A stretch of 64,000 nt of DNA from an uncultured Pelagibacteraceae bacterium (GTDB lineage Bacteria > Pseudomonadota > Alphaproteobacteria > Pelagibacterales > Pelagibacteraceae). The stretch is taken from assembly GCA_902615715.1 (NCBI GenBank), contig CACMQA010000002.1, positions 182,263 to 246,262 of the forward strand, given 5' to 3'. The notes below the pieces were generated by a model that saw only the letters and a list, made by a program, of their open reading frames with translations, made no database searches and had not been told where the DNA came from. Both the position numbers and the translations under genes were made by a program. Shown here one piece after another: positions 1-7,857 of this stretch (its first letter is position 1; every line of letters starts with the position of its first letter).

Positions 1-382
1 AAAAGTAAAAAAAATTAGAGATATATTAAAAATATTCCAGATAAAATTTTCAAAAAAAAATAAAAATTGCTGTATTGAAGGAAGAGATATTTCTACAAAA
101 ATACTACCTTCTTCTGATTTAAAATTTTTTTTTAAATGCAGTTTACAGATAGCTGCTACTAGAAGATATAAAGAATTAAAAAAAAAAAATACTAAAATTA
201 AGTTTGAAGAAGTGAAAAAAGCCCTAAGAATAAGAAATATTAAAGATACTAAAAGAAAACACTCCCCTTTACTTAAACATAGAAATTCGATAGAAATCGA
301 CACCGGAAAATTAACTAAACAAGCAATGTTAGCAAAAATGTCCCGGTATGTAGAGAAAGTTATAGAAAAAAATGAAAAATGA
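1..382 (+). CDS. cmk: Cytidylate kinase, C-terminal part (cut by window edge)
   Basis: Cmk phosphorylates CMP and dCMP with ATP in the cytosol. The reading frame enters from the left edge and ends at a TGA that overlaps the rpsA start codon by 11 bases. The visible 126 residues include EGRDIS and the following LPSSDLKFFF stretch, which match the EGRDigtvVlPdAdlKfFL region of Cmk, then ATRRYKEL, the arginine-rich lid segment. The order cmk-rpsA-ihfB is a widespread proteobacterial arrangement and supports the call. It is missing from the ORF track because its start lies outside the window. Identity is secure; the N-terminal P-loop cannot be seen. Confidence 0.9.
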   Translation, partial: KVKKIRDILKIFQIKFSKKNKNCCIEGRDISTKILPSSDLKFFFKCSLQIAATRRYKELKKKNTKIKFEEVKKALRIRNIKDTKRKHSPLLKHRNSIEIDTGKLTKQAMLAKMSRYVEKVIEKNEK

Positions 383-2084
383 ATTAGAAACAAAAAACCC
401 AAGTTCTCTTCACAAAGAATTCCAAAATTTACTAGATCAAGACTTCAAAGATAGAAAGCTTAAAGAAAACGAAGTAATTAGTGCTACAGTTTCAGAGATT
501 ACAAAAAACTTTGTAGTTGTTGATTGTAAAGCAAAAATGGAGGGCATGATCCCATTAGAAGAATTTAAAGTAAATGATGAGCTGTCGAAAATAAAAGTTG
601 GTTCAAAAATAGATGTATTTCTAGAAAGAATTGAAAGTTTCAAAGGAGAGATAATAATTTCCCGAGATAAAGCGAGAAAAATAAAAACTTGGAAAAAAAT
701 GGAAAAAGTTTTTGAGACACAAGAAGAAATGACGGGATACATCACAGGTAAAGTCAAAGGAGGTTTCATTGCAAATGTTGAGGGATTACCTTGTTTCATG
801 CCATCTTCTCAAATAGATGTAAAACCTTTAAAGAAGGTTGATCATTTGCTTAACACGCCAATAAAAGTTCTAGCTACTAGAATTGATAAAAATAGAGGAA
901 ACGTTTGTGTTTCTCGAAGAGCAGTGCTTGAGAAAAGTAAAAATGCAATTATTTCTGAGGCGCTTAAAAATATAAAAGAAGGTGACATAATAAATGATGC
1001 AATAGTTAAAGCGACCACTGATTGGGGAATATTTTTAGATATTAATGGAATAGACGCTCTTCTACACGTTTCTGATCTTAGTCATGGTAGAGTTAAGAAA
1101 CCATCTGATCTTGTAACAATAGGTCAAAAATTGAAAGTTAAAATTACTAAAATTGATGAAAAGACAAATCGTGTATCCGCATCTATCAAAGCTCTGACGG
1201 AAGACCCTTTTGCAAACATTGATAAGAAATATAAAATTGGCGAAACTTATGAGGGTGAAGTAACAAAAATAATGGACTATGGATGTTTTATAAAAATTGA
1301 AGATGGTATTGAAGGTTTAATACATAATTCAGAGTTAGATTGGACAAATAGAAACGTAAAACCAAGTAAGATTTTATCAGTTTCACAAAAAATTAAGTTT
1401 AAAATTGTAAATATGGATAAAGAAACAAAAAGAATTTCTTTATCTTATAAAGCAACTTTACCGAACCCATGGGATAAAATTAAAGATAAGATTGGTAAAG
1501 AAGTAAAAATGAAAATTACTGCTATCACAGACAAAGCAATATTCGGTGAACTTGTGGAATTTAAAATTTCAGGAATGCTCCACTATAAAGAACTCTCTTT
1601 CCAAGAGGATATAAAAGAACTTAAAAAATTCAAAAAAAATGATGTTGTCAGTGTTAAAATTATTGAAATCAAAGATGATAAAATTAAATTTTCAAAAAGA
1701 GCGCTAGAGAAAGATCCTCTAGATTGGTTTAAAGATAATAATAAAAAACTCGGTGATATCGTCACTACACGAGTCCATGAAGTTTTAAAAACTGGGGTTA
1801 AAGTTTCAGTTGATAAAGAGAAAAAACTAATAGTATTAATTAAGAAAAACGACCTAGCAAAAGAGACATCTGATGCTAGACCAGAAGTTTTTTCACAAGG
1901 GAATGCGCTAGACGCTAAAATTACAGAATTAGACTTCGTGCTTCGAAAAATAAAGTTAAGTGTAAAAGCTGCTCAAATTGATGAAGAAAAGTCTCTTATT
2001 GCAAAATTTGGTGAAGGGGCAACAAAATCTGGTGCGACCCTAAAAGGAATTTTTGAAAAAGCAATAGGTAAAAAAAAAAAGTAG
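372..2084 (+). CDS. rpsA: 30S ribosomal protein S1
   Basis: S1 binds mRNA and helps the 30S subunit start translation on leaders with weak Shine-Dalgarno sites. The 570-residue protein is a string of S1/OB repeats. Clear ones start near residues 208 (GDIINDAIVKATTDWGIFL), 293 (GETYEGEVTKIMDYGCFI), 377 and 463, with two more degenerate repeats in the N-terminal part, giving the expected six-repeat length of about 560. The start overlaps the end of cmk. The C-terminus is lysine-rich. It is followed after eight bases by ihfB, as in many proteobacteria. There is no sign of damage. Confidence 0.96.
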   Translation: MKNELETKNPSSLHKEFQNLLDQDFKDRKLKENEVISATVSEITKNFVVVDCKAKMEGMIPLEEFKVNDELSKIKVGSKIDVFLERIESFKGEIIISRDKARKIKTWKKMEKVFETQEEMTGYITGKVKGGFIANVEGLPCFMPSSQIDVKPLKKVDHLLNTPIKVLATRIDKNRGNVCVSRRAVLEKSKNAIISEALKNIKEGDIINDAIVKATTDWGIFLDINGIDALLHVSDLSHGRVKKPSDLVTIGQKLKVKITKIDEKTNRVSASIKALTEDPFANIDKKYKIGETYEGEVTKIMDYGCFIKIEDGIEGLIHNSELDWTNRNVKPSKILSVSQKIKFKIVNMDKETKRISLSYKATLPNPWDKIKDKIGKEVKMKITAITDKAIFGELVEFKISGMLHYKELSFQEDIKELKKFKKNDVVSVKIIEIKDDKIKFSKRALEKDPLDWFKDNNKKLGDIVTTRVHEVLKTGVKVSVDKEKKLIVLIKKNDLAKETSDARPEVFSQGNALDAKITELDFVLRKIKLSVKAAQIDEEKSLIAKFGEGATKSGATLKGIFEKAIGKKKK

Positions 2085-2092
2085 AAAAATAA

Positions 2093-2374
2093 TTGTCGCG
2101 ACTAAAGCTAATAAAGCAGCTTAAAAAAAAAATCCCTCAACTTAATCACTCAGAATTAAACGCGATAATTAATAATTTTTCTAAAGGCATTTCTAAATCT
2201 TTAAAAAACGGTTATAATATAGAAATTCGGGGCCTTGGAAGGTTCTATTGCAAAAAATTAAAAGAAAATTTTAATGCAAGGAATCCAGCCACGAACGAAC
2301 TAATATATAAGCCAGAAAGAGTTAAAATAAGATTTAGGGCTTCAAAAAAATTAAATAAAGTCATTAATGAATAA
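2093..2374 (+). CDS. ihfB: Integration host factor subunit beta (HU/IHF family)
   Basis: This is a DNA-bending nucleoid protein of 93 residues, the usual HU/IHF size. The central region reads EIRGLGRFYCKKLKENFNARNPATNE. That matches the IHF/HU signature, with the RNP motif (here ARNPATNE) in the beta arm that enters the minor groove. The start codon appears to be TTG at 2093, eight bases after the rpsA stop; no in-frame ATG lies near the expected N-terminus. Position directly after rpsA is the classic location of ihfB (himD). The end overlaps the pyrF start by eight bases, so the two are probably co-transcribed and translationally coupled. Confidence 0.9.
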   Translation: MSRLKLIKQLKKKIPQLNHSELNAIINNFSKGISKSLKNGYNIEIRGLGRFYCKKLKENFNARNPATNELIYKPERVKIRFRASKKLNKVINE

Positions 2375-3035
2375 AAAACCTAAAATATTTATAGCTTGCG
2401 ATACAACAAGTCTAACAAAAGTAAAAAAAATTATAAAGCAATCAAAATCAAACAAAATCAAAATTGGCTATAAATTTGGCTTAGAATTTATGAACTGTAA
2501 AAAAGGTAGGCAATTTATTTCCACGTTAAAAAATAAAATTATTTTTGTAGATTTAAAATTAAATGACACGGTAAACACAATGGTTTCAGCAGTGAAAGCA
2601 CTGAAAGATCTAAAAATAAATTATCTTACGGTTCATATTTCTTCTGGTCTAGCGGCTCTTAAAGCTGTAAAAAAAGTTTCAGGATTTACAAAAATTGTAG
2701 GAGTTACAACTTTAACTTCATTAAATAATAAAGATTTAAGAATTATTGGATACAATAAGTCAGTTAAAAATTTAGTGATCCATCAAGCAAAACTTGCAAA
2801 AAAAGCATCCTTGGATGGCTTAGTTTGTAGTCCTTATGAAGTAAGTACAGTAAGAAAAATTTTTAAAAAGGAAATCATTACCCCTGGGGTGCAAATAGGA
2901 AAAAGAAATTACGATCAAAAACGTTCTATGGAAGCTAAAAAAGTCAAATCTGATTGGTTAGTTATTGGAAGAGCGATTACAGCTCGAAGAAATATTAAGA
3001 AGAATATTCAAAATCTTGCTAAAGAATTAAAATAA
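2367..3035 (+). CDS. pyrF: Orotidine 5'-phosphate decarboxylase
   Basis: PyrF converts OMP to UMP, the last step of de novo pyrimidine synthesis. The 222-residue protein is a single TIM barrel. The catalytic Asp-x-Lys-x-x-Asp appears as FVDLKLNDTVNTM (family form FLDLKfhDIpnTV). The N-terminal IACDTT corresponds to the LALD strand, and VIGRAIT near the C-terminus is the phosphate-binding segment. It overlaps ihfB by eight bases and trpF by one, placing it in a continuous operon. The barrel is more divergent than usual in its loops, but the catalytic residues are kept. Confidence 0.93.
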   Translation: MNKKPKIFIACDTTSLTKVKKIIKQSKSNKIKIGYKFGLEFMNCKKGRQFISTLKNKIIFVDLKLNDTVNTMVSAVKALKDLKINYLTVHISSGLAALKAVKKVSGFTKIVGVTTLTSLNNKDLRIIGYNKSVKNLVIHQAKLAKKASLDGLVCSPYEVSTVRKIFKKEIITPGVQIGKRNYDQKRSMEAKKVKSDWLVIGRAITARRNIKKNIQNLAKELK

Positions 3036-3652
3036 TGAAAATAAAGATTTGTGGCTTAAATCCAATCAGGGATGTTCGGTTATGTATTGACCTTAAAGTA
3101 TCATTGTTAGGATTCGTTTTTTATAAAAAATCTCCACGAAACGTACTTCTGTCAGATATTAAAATGCTTTCTAATTATGACAAAAAAAGCTCATCTTTTG
3201 TAGCTGTAACAGTTAACCCAAGTAATGAATTCATTAAATCAAATCTAGTAGGAAATTTTGATTTTATTCAACTACATGGATCTGAAACAAGAGAACGGGT
3301 TGCAGAGATTAAAAATATGGGTCTTAAAACAATCAAAGCTATTAAAGTTATAGAAGAAAAAGATGTAGATTCCTATAAAGATTATGAAGGAGTAGCAGAC
3401 TTGATATTATTTGACTCAAATTCTATGGAAAAATCAAAAAGTATCCCAAGAGATTTGCTTTCAAAAATTCCTAAGGGTGATAAATTTTGTCTAGCAGGTG
3501 CTATAGACTCTAAAAATATGCCAGAATATAGTCAATTAGGCTTTAGTTTCTTAGATCTTTCTTCAGGACTAGAAAGAGAAAATTTAAAAGGATACAAAGA
3601 TCATCTTAAAATAAAAAAATTTATGGATAAAGTAAATGAGCTTGAGAATTAA
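3035..3652 (+). CDS. trpF: Phosphoribosylanthranilate isomerase
   Basis: TrpF performs the Amadori rearrangement of N-(5-phosphoribosyl)anthranilate in tryptophan synthesis. The 205-residue barrel starts with KIKICGL, which holds the catalytic cysteine, and has GFVFYKKSPRNV, the GFvFa..SpR motif. ILFDSNS supplies the catalytic aspartate, and LAGAI and DLSSGLE form the phosphate-binding end of the barrel. It overlaps trpB by 17 bases. The order trpF-trpB-trpA-accD-folC is standard for alphaproteobacteria. All catalytic residues I can identify are present. Confidence 0.93.
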   Translation: MKIKICGLNPIRDVRLCIDLKVSLLGFVFYKKSPRNVLLSDIKMLSNYDKKSSSFVAVTVNPSNEFIKSNLVGNFDFIQLHGSETRERVAEIKNMGLKTIKAIKVIEEKDVDSYKDYEGVADLILFDSNSMEKSKSIPRDLLSKIPKGDKFCLAGAIDSKNMPEYSQLGFSFLDLSSGLERENLKGYKDHLKIKKFMDKVNELEN

Positions 3653-4877
3653 AAAAGGTATTCCACTAATTGATCAGTACGATAAAAATTGTATGTGGGG
3701 TGGAAAATTTGGTGGGAATTTCGTTCCAGAGACATTAAAAAAACCCATAGATGATTTAACTAAACTCTTCGAAAAATTAAGAAAAGATAAGAGCTTTTTA
3801 AAAGAAAGAGATGATTATTTTAAAAACTATGTTGGCTCACCTACGCCACTAATCCGTCTCGATAATTTAACAGATTACTTAGGTGGTGCACAAATTTGGG
3901 CTAAGGTTGTATCGGAAAATCCAGGGACGGCCCATAAAGTTTATAATGTCTTAGTTCACTGCTTAATGGCGAGACGTGCTGGCAAAAAATATGTCTGTAC
4001 GGACACAGGTGCGGGGATGAATGGAAAAAATTTAGCAATGGTTGGAAAGATGCTCGGATTGAAGGTTAAAATTTTTATGGGTTTAGTAGATATTAAACGC
4101 CAGAAAAAAAATGTTGATGTCATGAAGAAGTATGGAGCAGAAGTTGTTCCTGTTACTACTGGAAGTCAGACACTTGTTGATGCTGTCTCTGAATGCATGA
4201 GATATTTCGTGGCCAATTGCGATACCACACATTTAGTAGTTGGCAGTGCTGTGGGCCCAGCAATCTGGATCCGTATCTGTGCTTGGAGTGCGGCTCAGAT
4301 TTCAAGAGAGTTAATAGTTCAAATAAAGGAGGAGTTTGGAAAAATTCCAAAAAAATTAAAACTTTTAAATTGTATAGGCGGTGGTAGTTCTGCTTTAGGT
4401 TTTTGGAATGAGTTTATTGATTATGACAAAAAGCAAGTGGAGCTCATTGGGGTTGAAGCAGGTGGAAGTAAAAAATCAAAAAAACATGCAGCACCTCTTA
4501 CCAACGGATCAAAAATTGGAATACTACATGGATCGGCTCAATACGTAATACAAGATGCCGATGGACAAATTGGAGAGACAGAATCGATCTCGGCTGGGCT
4601 TGATTACCCGGGAATTTCCGCGATACATTGTTTCTTAAAAGATACAAAGCGAGCAAGATATACCTCCGCAACTGATGAAGAAGCTCTTAATGCATATAAA
4701 CTTGTTTCTAAATTTGAAAATATTTCACCATCTCTAGAACCTAGTCACGCTTTTGCCGAAGCAATCAGGATTGCGCCTAAATTAAGCAAGGATACAGTGT
4801 TGATTATAAATAGTTGTGGCCACTCACTAAAAGATTCAATTATAATTAAAAGTAAACTTGGTTATTACACAGAATGA
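3636..4877 (+). CDS. trpB: Tryptophan synthase beta chain, divergent active site
   Basis: TrpB joins indole and serine using PLP. The 413-residue protein matches TrpB end to end: GGKFGGNFVPETL at the N-terminus, PLP lysine K101 in GTAHK, GSAVGP, the phosphate-binding GGGSSALG, LHGSAQYVIQDADGQI and SISAGLDYPG. Several otherwise near-invariant positions differ. The loop with the catalytic glutamate (AETGAGQHG in most TrpB) is CTDTGAGMNG, so the glutamate is Asp123. HTGAHKIN is NPGTAHKVYN, and the C-terminal SGRGDKD is NSCGHSLKD. It does not look like the separate TrpB2 class, because the overall order and the trpA neighbour are those of ordinary TrpB. Substrate range may be altered. Confidence 0.88.
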   Translation: MSLRIKKGIPLIDQYDKNCMWGGKFGGNFVPETLKKPIDDLTKLFEKLRKDKSFLKERDDYFKNYVGSPTPLIRLDNLTDYLGGAQIWAKVVSENPGTAHKVYNVLVHCLMARRAGKKYVCTDTGAGMNGKNLAMVGKMLGLKVKIFMGLVDIKRQKKNVDVMKKYGAEVVPVTTGSQTLVDAVSECMRYFVANCDTTHLVVGSAVGPAIWIRICAWSAAQISRELIVQIKEEFGKIPKKLKLLNCIGGGSSALGFWNEFIDYDKKQVELIGVEAGGSKKSKKHAAPLTNGSKIGILHGSAQYVIQDADGQIGETESISAGLDYPGISAIHCFLKDTKRARYTSATDEEALNAYKLVSKFENISPSLEPSHAFAEAIRIAPKLSKDTVLIINSCGHSLKDSIIIKSKLGYYTE

Positions 4878-5674
4878 AATCAGAAATTCAATTAGCTTTT
4901 GAAAATTGTAAAAAGGAAAAAAGACCAGCTCTCATCACTTATACTGTAGCTTCTGATCCAAATAAAAAGAAAAGTTTAGAGATTTTAAAATCACTGGCTA
5001 AGTACGCCGATATTTTGGAACTTGGTTTCCCGCACTCAACCCCAATTGGTGATGGAGGACAAATTCAAACTAGTTCTCATAGAGCAATTAAAAATGGTTT
5101 CAAAATGAAAGATGCATTTCAAATTGTAAAGAGTTTTAAAAAAACTGAGAAAAATAAACCGGTAATTCTTATGGGCTACTATAATATGATATTTCAATAC
5201 GGAGAAAATAAATTCCTAATTGATTGTAAAAAGTCAGGAGTAAGTGGAATTATTTGTGTTGATTTGCCTTGGCCAGAAAATAAAATTTTTGCAAAGAAAT
5301 GTAAGAAAAAGTCCATAGTATTTGTTCAGCTTCTTGCACCAACAACAACTAAAGAAAGAATGAAAAAAATTATTAGAGACTCAGATTCCATGAATTATTT
5401 AATTAGTATTTTGGGCACAACTGGAAGTAAACTAAAAGTCTCTCCCAAAAAAATACTAGAAAATTACAATAAGATTAAAAGAATCAATCCAAAGAAAAAC
5501 CTAGTAATTGGTTTCGGTATTACAGACTCCACGATTTCATCTTTTAAATCAGCCTCCGGCCTGGTAGTGGGTTCACTTTTATGCAAAACTATCACCAATT
5601 CACTCAAAATGAGGATAAACCCTGCCACTAAATTGCTTAAAACAGTGTATAACCTTAAGAAGAAAATAATTTAA
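4874..5674 (+). CDS. trpA: Tryptophan synthase alpha chain, divergent
   Basis: TrpA cleaves indole-3-glycerol phosphate and passes indole to TrpB. The 266-residue barrel keeps the two catalytic acids at the classic positions: Glu49 in ILELGFP and Asp60 in PIGDGGQIQ. Other conserved positions differ. The usual SDPLADGPTIQ reads STPIGDGGQIQ, so Asp56 is Thr. The usual SRAGVTG near the substrate phosphate reads SILGTTG, so the arginine is lost. The start overlaps the trpB stop by four bases (ATGA). Changes in both subunits suggest the pair diverged together. The call as TrpA is firm; the exact activity is less so. Confidence 0.88.
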   Translation: MKSEIQLAFENCKKEKRPALITYTVASDPNKKKSLEILKSLAKYADILELGFPHSTPIGDGGQIQTSSHRAIKNGFKMKDAFQIVKSFKKTEKNKPVILMGYYNMIFQYGENKFLIDCKKSGVSGIICVDLPWPENKIFAKKCKKKSIVFVQLLAPTTTKERMKKIIRDSDSMNYLISILGTTGSKLKVSPKKILENYNKIKRINPKKNLVIGFGITDSTISSFKSASGLVVGSLLCKTITNSLKMRINPATKLLKTVYNLKKKII

Positions 5675-5678
5675 GTAT

Positions 5679-6602
5679 ATGAATTGGATCAGTCGCTTTA
5701 TTAAACCAAAATTAAAATCTCTTTTTAAGAAAAAATCTGCTGAAAGAGATGATGCGTTATGGCAAAACTGCTCTTGCTCGAAACTTACACTTAAAGAAGA
5801 TTTCGCAAAAAATTTATTTGTATGTCCCTCTTGTAACAAGCCACACCCACTAACTAATAAACAAAGGTTTGATTTATTTTTTGATGACTCTGAGTACCAA
5901 ATTTTGGATTATGGAAGACCACCTGAGGATCCAATTACTTTTGAAGACACAAAAAAATATAAAGATAGAATTAAAAAAGCAATAGAATTAACTGGTGAAG
6001 ATGAAACTATGACAGCAGCATCAGGATTTTTAAATGCTGTACCAATCACAGTAGTCTCAATGAATTTTTCATGGATGGGTGGCAGTGTATCACCTAGAGT
6101 TGGAGAATGTTTTTTAAATGCTGCCGAACACGCAATCAAAAATAATCATAAAGCTTTCGTAATGTTTATTACTTCAGGAGGTATGAGAATGCAAACTGGA
6201 AATCTAAGTTTGCAACAAATGGGAAGAATGACGATTGCAATGCTTGAACTCAAAAAGAAAAATATACTTACCTTTTCGATAGCAGCTGGTCCGGTCTTGG
6301 GGGGAACCACAGCAAGTTTTGCTTCAGTCGCAGATCAAATTTATTCTGAGTCTGATGATTATTTATGGGGCTTCAGTGGAAAGCGTGTTATAGAACAAAA
6401 TATCAGAGAAAAATTAAGCGATGACGTGCAAAAAAGTAAATGGGTTTTTGATCACGGCCAAATTGATAAAATAATTCCAAGACATAAATTAAGAGATGAA
6501 ATTTACAATCTTCTATCTATACTTCTTAAATTAAAAGAAAAAGAGGAAGCAGAGGATAGAGGCAATGTCACGATCGATAAATCTATTAGGGAAATCGCCT
6601 AA
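5679..6602 (+). CDS. accD: Acetyl-CoA carboxylase carboxyltransferase subunit beta
   Basis: AccD, with AccA, transfers the carboxyl group from biotin to acetyl-CoA to make malonyl-CoA. The 307-residue protein has an N-terminal zinc finger, then the crotonase-like carboxyltransferase fold with SGGMRMQ, SLQQMGRM and GFSGKRVIEQ, which match SGGARMQEG, SLMQMAK and GFAGPRVIEQT. The zinc finger is odd: the first pair is Cys31-Ser-Cys33 rather than CxxC, followed by a normal CPSC (49-52). The order trpA-accD-folC is usual in proteobacteria. The reading frame is intact over full length. Confidence 0.92.
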   Translation: MNWISRFIKPKLKSLFKKKSAERDDALWQNCSCSKLTLKEDFAKNLFVCPSCNKPHPLTNKQRFDLFFDDSEYQILDYGRPPEDPITFEDTKKYKDRIKKAIELTGEDETMTAASGFLNAVPITVVSMNFSWMGGSVSPRVGECFLNAAEHAIKNNHKAFVMFITSGGMRMQTGNLSLQQMGRMTIAMLELKKKNILTFSIAAGPVLGGTTASFASVADQIYSESDDYLWGFSGKRVIEQNIREKLSDDVQKSKWVFDHGQIDKIIPRHKLRDEIYNLLSILLKLKEKEEAEDRGNVTIDKSIREIA

Positions 6603-7857
6603 TAAACAAAACAATATAGAAAAACTTTTAAGTCTAAATCAGCATAAAATTAGACTAGGCCTTACTAGAATCAATAAAGTAATTAAAAAATTAAAGATTA
6701 CTCAAAAACCTAATATTAAATACCTTAGTGTAAACGGAACCTCAGCTAAAAATTCTATAATACAAATCTTTAAATCTATATTAATACAACATAGGCAAAG
6801 ATATGCGGCTACGTTCTCTCCTCACTTGGTTTCAATTACGGAGCGGTTCGAACATAATCAAAATTTCATCAAGTTAACCAAACTAAAGAATATATTGACT
6901 AAAGTGGCTAAATATAAAAACTTAACCCACTTTGAAAAATTAGTTGTTACCTTTGGAATATTTATCAAGGATCTCAAATTAGATTGGGCAATAGGGGAGT
7001 ATGGTTTATTTGGAAGATTAGATGGGATACGGGCTCTATTTAATAAACCTAATTATCATATTATTAGCCCTATTTCATGGGATCATCTTAATTGGACAAA
7101 AACAAAGAAAAGAAACTTTAAAACACTTAAAGAGATAGTTTTTGAAAAAACATCTTTTTTAAGATCAACAGTCTATGTGAGTAAACAAGACCCTAAAGTT
7201 TTAAAACTTATAAAATGTAACTTAATAAATAATCAATCTGATAAATTCTTTTACGGTTTAGACTTCAGAATAATTAAGAAAAATAAAAGATATTTCTACA
7301 AAGACAATCTTCATTATTTTCAAATAAAATCCAATTTAATTGGTGACTACATGTATGAAAATATGGCACCTGCTATTAAACTTGCTTTGGACAGTGACAT
7401 ACCAATCAGTTCTATAAATAAAGGTTTATTAAAAGTAGATATGAAAGGTAGGCTTCAAATCTTAAAAAAAGGGAAATTATTAAAAAATCTTAATTCGCAA
7501 GATAAGCTCATATTAGATGGAGCACACAATGCTCAACAATCTGAAAGATTAGTGAAGGTTATAAATGAATTTAAATTTAAAAATAAATATGCTGTTATAA
7601 GTATGATCAACTCAAAAGATCCTTTATCTTTCTTAAAACCATTTAGGGGTAAATTTAATAAGCTTTATTTCTTTGATAATCCAGAACAGAGTAATTTCAT
7701 TTCAAAGGAAAGGCTAAAGGCAGTGGCCGATAAACTTAAAATAAGATCAGAAATAAAAGATAGTATTCCAGAAACTCTTAAATCAAATCAATCAAAAGCT
7801 CTTTGGTTATGTACAGGCAGTTTATATTGGGTGGGATATCTATTAGGTAAAAATTAA
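6565..7857 (+). CDS. folC: Folylpolyglutamate/dihydrofolate synthase, atypical P-loop
   Basis: FolC adds glutamate to dihydropteroate and folates using ATP. Family landmarks are in order across 430 residues: SPHLVSITERF (SPHLv..ERi), GEYGLFGRLDG (EVGLGGRLDAT), ISPISWDHL (iTnIglDH) and LDGAHNAQ (lDGAHNp). The ATP-binding loop, normally GTNGKGS, reads G58-T-S-A-K-N-S64. It keeps the lysine and serine but loses two glycines. The start overlaps accD by 38 bases, and the end overlaps the convergent thioredoxin gene by four. It is a clear FolC by order and context. The altered loop raises the question of how it binds ATP. Confidence 0.85.
   Translation: MSRSINLLGKSPNKQNNIEKLLSLNQHKIRLGLTRINKVIKKLKITQKPNIKYLSVNGTSAKNSIIQIFKSILIQHRQRYAATFSPHLVSITERFEHNQNFIKLTKLKNILTKVAKYKNLTHFEKLVVTFGIFIKDLKLDWAIGEYGLFGRLDGIRALFNKPNYHIISPISWDHLNWTKTKKRNFKTLKEIVFEKTSFLRSTVYVSKQDPKVLKLIKCNLINNQSDKFFYGLDFRIIKKNKRYFYKDNLHYFQIKSNLIGDYMYENMAPAIKLALDSDIPISSINKGLLKVDMKGRLQILKKGKLLKNLNSQDKLILDGAHNAQQSERLVKVINEFKFKNKYAVISMINSKDPLSFLKPFRGKFNKLYFFDNPEQSNFISKERLKAVADKLKIRSEIKDSIPETLKSNQSKALWLCTGSLYWVGYLLGKN

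Noticed and set aside
4156-4387. ORFs of 64 aa on both strands inside trpB
   Set aside because: Shadows of the trpB reading frame with no family features.
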